In this document: one piece after another, positions 7,332-13,421 of the stretch
Layout: every line of letters begins with the position of its first letter
Position numbering within the stretch: position 1 is the first letter of the stretch
Assembly (NCBI GenBank): GCA_964631565.1
Contig: CAZVYJ010000067.1
Span: 1 to 13,469, forward strand
Reading direction: 5' to 3'
DNA from: CAZVYJ01 sp964631565
GTDB lineage: Bacteria > Planctomycetota > Phycisphaerae > SM23-33
DNA: 13,469 nucleotides
Made by a program: the position numbers and the translations under genes
The notes under the pieces: model-generated
What the model saw: only the letters and a program-made list of their open reading frames with translations
What the model was told of the DNA's origin: nothing
Database searches by the model: none

Positions 7332-8773
7332 GCGTCCGCCCTGCCTTCCTCTGGTTGCGTAGTCGATTCTTCATGAATCGGCTCGATCTTCTCATTTTCT
7401 GCCGGCTTTTTGTCGGTCGATGTATCGGCCGGGGGTGTTTCCTCTTCGGTCCCGCCCGCAGATTCGGGTTCTGACGTCGCCGACGGCTCGCCGGCCTCAT
7501 CGGTGCAGTCCGCCCTGCCTTCCTGCGGCTGCGACGCAGCCGGCCCTTCAACGCTATCTTTCTGGTCCGCCCGGGTTTCTTCCGGCTGCGGCATCAATTC
7601 TTCCAGGTAAATCGGTTTTTCTTTCTTGGTCTCGGCTGGATTATCATCCGCCGCTTCAGCCTGAACTGTTTCAACCCCGGTGTCGGACGCAGGGTTCTGC
7701 GAAACATCGCCGGGTTCGTTCGTAAAGTCCGCCCTGTTGTCGTCGGACTGGTCGGTCGATGCAGCCTGCGAAGGTTCTTCCGCCTTTTTCACTTTTTCCG
7801 CAAGCGGCCGTGACAGGCTGTCCGGCTCGGCCTTCACGTCGCCCAGCCTTCTCAGGGCCGTACGGGCCTTGACCGCATAGTCGCTGTTAGGATACTTCTC
7901 CGCAAGCTGTTCGTAATAATATCTGGCCGACGGTCTTTTGTCGGTTCGCTCATAAAAACTCGCGGTGTAGTACAGTTTCGCGGCGCGGCTGTCGGCAATG
8001 TCGCCCAGAATCCCGTCGACTCTGTTTTTCGCGGCCTCCTGCGGAAACTGCCTGCGATAGGCCAGAAACCGCTGCTCTGCGTCTATCAGCGGCGTGTCGT
8101 CGTATTTTTCGCCCCTGTACGAGGCATAAGTCGCCCTTGCGGCCTGGAACATCGCATACTCGGCCTGCGAGCCTTTCGGGAAAAGCGACAGGTAATCGTC
8201 GTAAGCGTCGGCCGCCTTTGTCCACCGCTCTTTGCTCCAGTGCTGATCCGCTATACGGATGAGCGCCTTTTCCGCCATGGCGGTGCTGGGGGCGTGCTGG
8301 GGAATCTTGCCCATGATGACCAGGCCGTCTTCCTCGGCCGGCAGGCGGAAGATTTTCAGCGCTTTGCGTTTTCGGCCCTGCAGATAGGCCTCGGCTATCT
8401 GGTATTCCATATTCAGCGCCTGCTCGGACAACGTTCCGCCGGGATAATTGGACAACTGCCTCTCCAGAAATTCGTAGGCGTTGTAATAATATCCGCGGGC
8501 CATCTCGGCTTTGGCGGCAAGCATCATGACTTCTTCCCGCTCTGGGGCGTCGGGGTGATTTTCGAGGAATTTTTCGGCGGCCTTGATGGCGTCGTCCTCT
8601 TTGCCCTTTTCGAGATATTCGCGGATGAGCGCAACGTCGGCCTCAACCGTCTTCGGGTCCTGGGCGACGGTCTCGGAGGCCGGCTTGTTCCCTGCTCTCC
8701 AGTTGCAGCCGGCCAGCAGCCCGGCGGCCAGCAGGAACAATATGGGCAGATTTCTTATCGCACTTGCGGTCAT
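7328..8773 (-). CDS. BamD-like TPR lipoprotein with long acidic repeat tail
   Basis: BamD is the TPR lipoprotein of the outer-membrane beta-barrel assembly machine. This 481-residue protein has a canonical lipoprotein signal (LLAGC, Cys23), then helical TPR-type repeats from about 45 to 310. Typical repeat ends are KFLENHPDAPE (68-78), RQLSNYPGG (105-113), YLSLFPKGSQAEYAMF (194-209) and QLAEKYPNSDYAVKARTAL (289-307), the last resembling YfiO/BamD closely. Residues 330-481 are a low-complexity acidic tail (Glu, Asp, Pro, Ser, Ala) containing a tandem duplication, absent from ordinary BamD of roughly 245 residues. The ATG at 8773 has an AGGA seven bases upstream and a promoter at 8838-8867. It overlaps the LptE-like gene by ATGA. 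A general TPR lipoprotein of the CpoB/YbgF kind is the alternative. Confidence 0.78.
   Translation of the reverse strand: MTASAIRNLPILFLLAAGLLAGCNWRAGNKPASETVAQDPKTVEADVALIREYLEKGKEDDAIKAAEKFLENHPDAPEREEVMMLAAKAEMARGYYYNAYEFLERQLSNYPGGTLSEQALNMEYQIAEAYLQGRKRKALKIFRLPAEEDGLVIMGKIPQHAPSTAMAEKALIRIADQHWSKERWTKAADAYDDYLSLFPKGSQAEYAMFQAARATYASYRGEKYDDTPLIDAEQRFLAYRRQFPQEAAKNRVDGILGDIADSRAAKLYYTASFYERTDKRPSARYYYEQLAEKYPNSDYAVKARTALRRLGDVKAEPDSLSRPLAEKVKKAEEPSQAASTDQSDDNRADFTNEPGDVSQNPASDTGVETVQAEAADDNPAETKKEKPIYLEELMPQPEETRADQKDSVEGPAASQPQEGRADCTDEAGEPSATSEPESAGGTEEETPPADTSTDKKPAENEKIEPIHEESTTQPEEGRADA
7334..7735 (-). repeat. Tandem duplication in the acidic tail of the BamD-like protein
   Basis: Two diverged modules are visible within the coding sequence. 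Module 1 (residues 347-403, 7735-7565) starts RADFTNEPGD and ends QPEETRAD. Module 2 (residues 420-480, 7516-7334) starts RADCTDEAGE and ends QPEEGRAD. The phrase GGGCGGAC in DNA, encoding the end of Arg plus Ala-Asp, occurs four times (residues 347, 401, 420, 478). The modules share their edges but differ in the middle, as expected for an old duplication in a disordered tail. Confidence 0.7.
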
Positions 8774-8837
8774 CAGAATATCCTGGCGTAAACAACGCTC
8801 GGTGAGGGCATACCTCTCCCGTCAATAATCAGCGGAG

Positions 8838-8867
8838 ATTATACGAGGCCTGAGGGCGAAACTGCAA
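8838..8867 (-). promoter_or_regulatory. Promoter of the bamD-like/lptE-like operon
   Basis: On the minus strand TTGCAG (8867-8862) is 18 bases from a perfect TATAAT (8843-8838). The -35 matches the TTG core only. Predicted start is near 8831, giving a leader of about 57 bases that carries the AGGA seven bases before the ATG at 8773. The promoter lies just beyond the recO stop at 8885, so its -35 is in the intergenic gap. Confidence 0.55.
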
Positions 8868-8884
8868 GGTCGCCGCCGGAACGG

Positions 8885-9646
8885 TTACTGCGTCGGCCGC
8901 GGCCGGCGGAATTTCGGCAGAACGTAGCGGGCGAGTTTAAGCTCCTTGCCGAGCTGGTGTGCGGCGTGGTAGGCGAGCATTCTATTGACCGCGTCGGCCT
9001 GGTCTTGCGGCAGATTCACCTTTTTGCCGGCCTCCGCGGCTGTGAGCACGGCGATGGCTGCAAGCGTCGCCGGAGACAGCCGGAATTTTTCGACGGCCGA
9101 GCCTTCGCAGGCAGCGCAAAGCAGCCCGCCCTCCGACGAGGCGAAGTATGCTTCCCTGCCCACCTCACCGCCGCACGAAACGCAGCGATCCATGTCGCCG
9201 AGCAGACCTATGCGCCGGAGCAGCCGCCACTGGAAATACGCCAGCACCGCCTGGGCCGGAGCGCCCGCCTCGCACAGGCGCAGCAGGCCGTTGTGCAGCA
9301 GGTCGAAAACCTCCGGGTGAGGGTCGGCCTCGGCGAGCGTCTCGCCGACAAGCTCTATCATGTAAAGCGCGATGTTAAGCAGACCGGCACTGCTGCGCAG
9401 CGGCGAGTGCGAAACGGTTTCGGAAAATTCCACCAGCGTGCCGAGCGTGCCGCGGTCCGCGGCGACGAACACCAGGTCGCCCTCGCTGAGCAGGTCTATC
9501 GCGCCGCCGGATTTGCTCTTGGAGCGCTTGGTTCCCTTGGCTATCAGGCGAACGACCCCGCAGCCGCGCGCAAAAAAATGCACCACCTGCGAGGTTTCGC
9601 TGTAGTCGACGCATCGGAGGCAGATAGCAGGTTCACGATAGCGCAT
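8885..9646 (-). CDS. recO: DNA repair protein RecO
   Basis: RecO binds single-stranded DNA and, with RecR (and RecF), helps load RecA onto SSB-coated gaps. The 253-residue protein has the N-terminal OB fold (about 1-80; opening CLRCVDYSETSQVVHFFARGCGVVRLIAKGTKR is typical in pattern), a helical middle with the family-type segment AVLAYFQWRLLRRIGL (133-148), and a zinc site of two pairs, CVSC (155-158) and CAAC (177-180), followed by the C-terminal helical part. The basic RRPRPTQ tail may help DNA binding. No Shine-Dalgarno is seen before the ATG at 9646. An extended -10 puts the transcription start about four bases upstream, so the message may be leaderless, with a palindrome over the -35 region. 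Confidence 0.95.
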   Translation of the reverse strand: MRYREPAICLRCVDYSETSQVVHFFARGCGVVRLIAKGTKRSKSKSGGAIDLLSEGDLVFVAADRGTLGTLVEFSETVSHSPLRSSAGLLNIALYMIELVGETLAEADPHPEVFDLLHNGLLRLCEAGAPAQAVLAYFQWRLLRRIGLLGDMDRCVSCGGEVGREAYFASSEGGLLCAACEGSAVEKFRLSPATLAAIAVLTAAEAGKKVNLPQDQADAVNRMLAYHAAHQLGKELKLARYVLPKFRRPRPTQ

Positions 9647-9656
9647 GGCGGAAACG

Positions 9657-9685
9657 AATATAACATTAAAAGCAGGTCGATTAAA
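9657..9685 (-). promoter_or_regulatory. Probable extended -10 promoter for recO
   Basis: On the minus strand TGTTATATT (9665-9657) reads as TG, one base, then TATATT, which matches the extended -10 consensus at all but one position. The -35 region at the 17-base spacing is a poor TTTAAT (9685-9680), common for extended -10 promoters. The predicted start is near 9650, four bases before the recO ATG. Confidence 0.4.
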
Positions 9686-9691
9686 TCGACC
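9675..9691. promoter_or_regulatory. 7-bp inverted repeat over the recO -35 region, possible operator
   Basis: GGTCGAT (9675-9681) and ATCGACC (9685-9691) form a perfect inverted repeat with a three-base spacer. It spans about -26 to -42 of the predicted recO start, where a dimeric repressor or activator could bind. As RNA it would be a short hairpin after the URO-D gene, with only TGCTTTTAA following, so it is at best a weak terminator. Confidence 0.4.
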
Positions 9692-9724
9692 AGATTTACA
9701 GGAATCTTCCGGACAGCATAAAAC

Positions 9725-10783
9725 CTACCGCCTGCCGAGCTCCTCGTAAACCTCGTTGTAGTAGATGGCGTTTTCTATCGGCGTGTTTGCGGGAATGTGG
9801 TTGCCGACGGCCATGAAGAAGCCCGGGCAGCCCTTGCCGATATTCATGCACCGCTCGACCTCGGCGCGAATCTGCTTTTTCGTGCCGCTGAGCAGAATTC
9901 TCGTGTCGGCGTTGCCAACGAACGCGTGCGTCTTGCCGTACTTTTCGGCGATGTAGGCCATGTCCGTGGTCGGCTCCATGACGAATCCGCACACGCCGCA
10001 GCCGGCCACGTCGTCGATAAACTCGGTGTAGTTGCCGTCGGAGGTGTACATGACCTTCTTGCCGGCGTCCAGCAGCGGCGTGAAGTATTTTTTGTAGTTG
10101 GGGAACACGTATTTGCGGTACCAGTCCGGCTGAAGGAACGCGCCGGACGTCCAGACGATGTCGTCGTGAATCATGACATTAGGGACGTTCGTCTCGGCCA
10201 GGGCGTCGTAGTACTGCTGCATCCACGACGCATAGCGGTTGGCCAGGTCGCCGAAGGCTTTCATATCCGTTCCGGCGGCCATCAGCATCATGTCCCAGCC
10301 GAAAATTTCGATCAGGCCGGATATCAGCGTTATGTACGTGCCGGTGAAGTTCACGCCGTACGGGCGGTTTTTGCACTTCCGGCGGTAGTCTTCCTCAAAT
10401 CGGCGGATAAGCGTCGCCTTGTCGCGCGGGCCGTATACCTCCCACGGGTCGAACGCCAGAACCTCCTCCGGGCTGGAGAACGGGCAGCTAATTTCGGCGC
10501 TGAAATCCGTTCCGCCGGAAGCATATTCGGCGTGGCCCATGCGGGTGCGCTTGGCTTCTATCTCCTCGACGTAGATAAGCGTCGCCCAGAAAAAGTCATA
10601 ATTCCACGCCTGTACGAACGCATCCGCCGCACGTTGTTTCGTTTTATCGTCGCTCTCGGGCGAGACTTCAATGCCCGTGACAGCCTGCACAAGCTCCCAG
10701 TGGCATTCGGCGGAGTATTCCGTCCGAGGCACGCGAGGCGGCATTTCGAGATTCAGCGCCGCCAATCCATCTTCATAGGACAT
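9725..10783 (-). CDS. Uroporphyrinogen decarboxylase (URO-D) superfamily protein, not HemE
   Basis: The 352-residue protein has the URO-D/corrinoid-methyltransferase barrel pattern: HDDIVWTSGAFLQPDWYRKYVFP (206-228), YTSDGNY (246-252), the strand region GCGVCGFVMEP (261-271), FVGNAD (288-293) and a final GNHIPANTPIENAIYYNEVY-type block (327-346). The N-terminal Arg-rich substrate motif of HemE (RQAGRY-like) is missing, so heme synthesis is unlikely. The His-x-Cys-Gly-Asn zinc motif of MtaA/MtbA-type methyltransferases is replaced by Thr-Ser-Asp-Gly-Asn. The real substrate is unknown; methyl transfer or demethylation of a small compound is an inference from the superfamily. It starts at an ATG with AAGGAG nine bases upstream (10798-10793), the best ribosome-binding site in the window, 52 bases after the CorC-like gene and probably on the same transcript. 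Confidence 0.88.
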   Translation of the reverse strand: MSYEDGLAALNLEMPPRVPRTEYSAECHWELVQAVTGIEVSPESDDKTKQRAADAFVQAWNYDFFWATLIYVEEIEAKRTRMGHAEYASGGTDFSAEISCPFSSPEEVLAFDPWEVYGPRDKATLIRRFEEDYRRKCKNRPYGVNFTGTYITLISGLIEIFGWDMMLMAAGTDMKAFGDLANRYASWMQQYYDALAETNVPNVMIHDDIVWTSGAFLQPDWYRKYVFPNYKKYFTPLLDAGKKVMYTSDGNYTEFIDDVAGCGVCGFVMEPTTDMAYIAEKYGKTHAFVGNADTRILLSGTKKQIRAEVERCMNIGKGCPGFFMAVGNHIPANTPIENAIYYNEVYEELGRR

Positions 10784-10835
10784 CAGGCCGGACTCCTTCT
10801 AACTCAGATTAATAAATCGGGCAGCTCGGCGGGCA

Positions 10836-12101
10836 TCACAACCTTTTCGGTTCCTCCGGTTCGCCGACCTCGACGCGAAGTCGAGTTATCTTTCTCTCGT
10901 CTGCGGCGAGAATTGTAAACTTTGCGCCGCCCGATACAAGTTCTTCTCCAATTTCCGGAATGTAGCCCAGTTCGGAAAACACGAAGCCGGCCGCCGTATC
11001 GTAGTCCTCCTCTTCGGGAATCGACAGCCCCATGGCGTCGTTCAGGTCGTCGATGCGCATCCTGCCGTCGATTTCGGCGGCAGTAGCGCTGATGCGCGTC
11101 ATGAGGGCCGGCTCGGTGAGGTCGTATTCGTCGGATATGTCGCCGACGATTTCCTCCAGCAGGTCCTCGATGGTGACCAGGCCGGCCGTCCCGCCGTATT
11201 CGTCCAGGACGACGGCGATGTGAACCTTGCGACCCTTGAACTCGCGGAGCAGGTCGTCCAGCGGCTTGGTTTCGGGCACGAAATAGGGCTTGCGCATTAT
11301 CTCCCGCAGCGGCGCGTTCGGCGGCGAAACAGGCCAAAGAAGATCCTTGGCGTAAAGTATGCCGATTATGTTGTCCATGTCGCCTTCGTAGAGCGGCACG
11401 CGCGAGTGGCCGGCCTCCACAATCCGCCGGGCGGCAACGTCGCGGGGCGTGTCGGCCGGCAGCGCGAAAATATCCGTTCGCGGCGTCATTATCTCGCCGG
11501 TCTGCGTGTCGCCGAACTCTATGACCGATTCGATCATCTCGACTTCTTCGGGGTCGACGGCGCCCTCGGCGTGGCCTTCGGTGACGGCCTGCAGAATTTC
11601 CTGCTTGGCTACGTCGTCGTCGGCGTCCGATTTTTCCTCCGCGCCGAGCAATCGGCATATCGGCACTTCAAGCGCTATCATCATGTCCGGCACGAAAAAC
11701 AGCGCATACCGCAGCACAAGCAGAATGGTGAACGTCCCGGCAATGATTTTTTCGCTGGAGCACAGCGCCCAGGCATGCGGAATGGCGATGCCGAACAGCG
11801 CGATTATGCCGAACGCCGCGACAAGGGCTATGACTATCCACAGGTTCGAAAACTCCGGCGCGGCGATGAGCATCAGCATCGAAGCGACAAGGGCCGTGTT
11901 GACCGCCACGCGGCAGAACGAAACCGTCACCCGCAGCGCAGTGAGGTTGCGGTCGAACCTGTCGAGCCGCTTTCGGCCGGCTTCGCCGCCGAAAAACTCC
12001 TCGAGCTGGGAGCGGCGGAAAGACCGCAGCGAATAGTCGCACAGGGCGAAAAAGCCCGACAGGGCCGCAAAGAACGGAACGGCAAGAATCAGAAGGTCCA
12101 C
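10836..12101 (-). CDS. CorC/HlyC-family membrane protein with CBS pair (CNNM-like)
   Basis: The family includes bacterial CorB/CorC and CNNM proteins linked to magnesium or cobalt efflux and tolerance. The 421-residue protein has an N-terminal membrane (DUF21-like) domain (segments about 2-21, 57-79, 86-107 and 117-140), a CBS pair (about 204-262 and 268-325, with GEIMTPRTDI at 202-211, HSRVPLYEGDMDNIIGILYAKDLL-type loop, and VVLDEYGGTAGLVTIEDLLEE as the strongest signature), and a CorC_HlyC C-terminal domain (about 335-412). The DUF21 part is divergent: the GExxPK signature reads GIAIPHAW (104-111). The start is GTG; an in-frame TAA lies nine bases upstream, so no longer start is possible. 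A GGAG lies 11 bases upstream inside a possible hairpin. Family membership is secure; transport activity is not. Confidence 0.92.
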   Translation of the reverse strand: MDLLILAVPFFAALSGFFALCDYSLRSFRRSQLEEFFGGEAGRKRLDRFDRNLTALRVTVSFCRVAVNTALVASMLMLIAAPEFSNLWIVIALVAAFGIIALFGIAIPHAWALCSSEKIIAGTFTILLVLRYALFFVPDMMIALEVPICRLLGAEEKSDADDDVAKQEILQAVTEGHAEGAVDPEEVEMIESVIEFGDTQTGEIMTPRTDIFALPADTPRDVAARRIVEAGHSRVPLYEGDMDNIIGILYAKDLLWPVSPPNAPLREIMRKPYFVPETKPLDDLLREFKGRKVHIAVVLDEYGGTAGLVTIEDLLEEIVGDISDEYDLTEPALMTRISATAAEIDGRMRIDDLNDAMGLSIPEEEDYDTAAGFVFSELGYIPEIGEELVSGGAKFTILAADERKITRLRVEVGEPEEPKRL

Positions 12102-12211
12102 TTTGGATTAAGCTCCAAAAAGTCCGCCCCCGTCCTGCCGGCGGAACCATTAATCCCGGCTGCGGGGGCAATCGCCCAGCCGGTTTTTTTCGCACCCGCA
12201 CGGCGGCACAA
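12102..12211 (-). promoter_or_regulatory. Structured 5' leader of the CorC-like gene, possible attenuator
   Basis: The predicted leader (start near 12211) can form three hairpins in order: H1, CCGGCTG/CAGCCGG (12156-12183, with an inner GGC/GCC); H2, a 6-bp stem TCCGCC/GGCGGA (12123-12145) followed by five T (12121-12117), terminator-like; and H3, TTTGGA/TCCAAA (12102-12119), which pairs over the GGAG before the GTG start. In addition GCCCCCG in H1 (12169-12163) can pair perfectly with CGGGGGC in H2 (12132-12126), a mutually exclusive fold. The pairings are visible in sequence; regulatory use is inference. Confidence 0.4.
12156..12190 (+). terminator. Intrinsic-terminator-like hairpin oriented to the plus strand
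   Basis: Read on the plus strand, a 7-bp GC-rich stem (12156-12162 with 12177-12183) plus an inner GGC/GCC pair is followed immediately by seven T (12184-12190). No plus-strand gene ends here. On the minus strand the same hairpin has no T run and belongs to the leader of the CorC-like gene. It could stop antisense transcription, or the T run could be chance. Confidence 0.4.
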
Positions 12212-12217
12212 AGCGAT

Positions 12218-12245
12218 ATTGTAGCAACACAGGCTTACAAGGCAA
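12218..12245 (-). promoter_or_regulatory. Promoter of the CorC-like gene
   Basis: On the minus strand TTGCCT (12245-12240, four of six) is 16 bases from TACAAT (12223-12218, five of six), with TG one base upstream of the -10 (12226-12225). Predicted start is near 12211, leaving a 110-base leader before the GTG at 12101. It lies between the tadA stop and the leader, so the CorC-like and URO-D genes can form their own unit. Confidence 0.55.
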
Positions 12246-12285
12246 ATACTGGAGATTTTCGCGGTTTTTCGAAAACCCCGATGAA

Positions 12286-12765
12286 TCATTTTTTGCCCAT
12301 GGCCCGCTGCTTGCGGAAAAAGTCGCTAAGCACGCTGCCGCACTTATCGGCCAGCACGCCGGAAACGACCTCCACGGTGTGATTGAGCCGGCTGTCGCCG
12401 CATATATTGTAAAGCGTGTCGACGGCGCCGGCCTTCGGGTCGGCGGCCCCGTAAACCACGCGGTCGATGCGGGCAAGCACTATCGCTCCGGCGCACATGC
12501 AGCATGGTTCGAGCGTGACGACCAGCGTGCAGCCGGCCAGCCGCCAGTCGCCGAGGGCCTCGGCGGCAGCGCGGATGGCGAGCATCTCGGCGTGGGCGGT
12601 GGGGTCGGCATCGATAATCCGGCGGTTGTGCGCCGACGCGACAACCTCGCCGCCGCGCACGATTACGCAGCCGATGGGCACGTCGCCGGCGGCCTCCGCT
12701 TTGGCGGCCTCTTCAAGCGCCGTCGTCATGAATGCGTCAAGTTGTTCCGGCGAGTATCCGCTCAT
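12286..12765 (-). CDS. tadA: tRNA-specific adenosine deaminase
   Basis: TadA deaminates adenosine-34 to inosine in the anticodon of tRNA-Arg(ACG), allowing wobble decoding, and is usually essential. The 159-residue protein has the cytidine-deaminase fold with zinc/catalytic HAE (58-60) and PCCMC (87-91, the PCxxC motif), plus VPIGCVIVRGGEVVASAHNRR-type N-terminal block and the downstream RIDRVVYGAADPKAGA (99-114) typical of TadA. The length is normal. The start was set at the ATG that overlaps the stop of the upstream gene as ATGA; a GTG six codons further upstream is in frame but would lie inside that gene. The overlap implies coupling with the pseudopilin-like protein, with no evident functional link. 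It ends in a Lys-rich MGKK tail. Confidence 0.95.
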   Translation of the reverse strand: MSGYSPEQLDAFMTTALEEAAKAEAAGDVPIGCVIVRGGEVVASAHNRRIIDADPTAHAEMLAIRAAAEALGDWRLAGCTLVVTLEPCCMCAGAIVLARIDRVVYGAADPKAGAVDTLYNICGDSRLNHTVEVVSGVLADKCGSVLSDFFRKQRAMGKK

Positions 12766-13334
12766 TTCTCGATAAGTCTGCACTCGGCCCCCTGGGCGGC
12801 GAGTTTCTTTTTGAAGTCATCGACGGAGAGGCGCTGGACGGAGCCGTCCATATGCGCAGCACAAACCTGGCCTTGCACGACAATTGGATCATAGAACACG
12901 ATATCGCCCCTGTCCTGCGGCTCCCCGGGCTTGATATATACATAAGGTATGGTCTTATCGAAGGGATTAACCAACCCGTCCGGCGGCAGAACATCCTTCA
13001 TATCATCAAGCGAATCCGGATACCGACCGTTATCAATCTGATAAACGGCCAGACCCTGATACATTTGTTTCAGGTTTGTTATGCTATTCGTCACCTTCGC
13101 CCGGATCTGCGCCGTCGAAAGTGCGTGCAGGTAGCCGCTGGAGTCGGACGGGGTTCCTGATTCCGGCTGCGATTCGGGTTTCGGCTCAGTTTTTGATTTG
13201 GACCTGCAGTTGACATTCAGCATGACAATCGCGCCTATAACAAGCATAGCTGCAACCGACAGGCCGATTCCGGGAAACTTCGCAAAGCCACGCCTGCCGG
13301 CCGACGGGCCAAAGTTGTTCAATTTCGCTCTCAT
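12762..13334 (-). CDS. Membrane-anchored pseudopilin-like (GspG-type) domain protein
   Basis: No named family is certain. The 190-residue protein has a basic N-terminus with RRGF at 14-17, a hydrophobic segment at about 20-41, a Lys/Pro/Glu/Ser linker (44-66), a long helix (about 72-100), and a globular part. NLKQMYQGLAVYQIDNGRYP (88-106), a following Leu-rich turn, NPFD (123-126) and YVYI (131-134) match the pattern of major pseudopilins such as GspG, and HMDGSVQRLS (161-170) resembles the end of planctomycete pilin-like proteins. However, the Glu expected at position +5 after the Gly cleavage site is Pro21, so processing as a pilin is doubtful. The globular part probably lies outside the cytoplasmic membrane. 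AAGGA six bases before the ATG gives a good start. A weak promoter (TTGATT 13404-13399, 15 bases, TATAGC 13383-13378) lies upstream. Confidence 0.65.
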   Translation of the reverse strand: MRAKLNNFGPSAGRRGFAKFPGIGLSVAAMLVIGAIVMLNVNCRSKSKTEPKPESQPESGTPSDSSGYLHALSTAQIRAKVTNSITNLKQMYQGLAVYQIDNGRYPDSLDDMKDVLPPDGLVNPFDKTIPYVYIKPGEPQDRGDIVFYDPIVVQGQVCAAHMDGSVQRLSVDDFKKKLAAQGAECRLIEK

Positions 13335-13421
13335 ATTATGTCCTTTTTAAGACTTGCCCCCTTAATGACCGGCTCAGGCTATACTGCGGGGGCGCCGAAA
13401 TCAAGCCGGCCGGCCCCTGAC

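Noticed and set aside
9797..12224. Plus-strand frames of 373 and 334 codons opposite the URO-D and CorC-like genes
   Set aside because: They are antisense shadows with no family features and no ribosome-binding sites, although the second ends near the plus-oriented hairpin at 12156-12190.
12766..12783. GTG start giving six extra residues to TadA
   Set aside because: The ATG at 12765 overlaps the upstream stop as ATGA, a pattern seen at two other junctions in the window.
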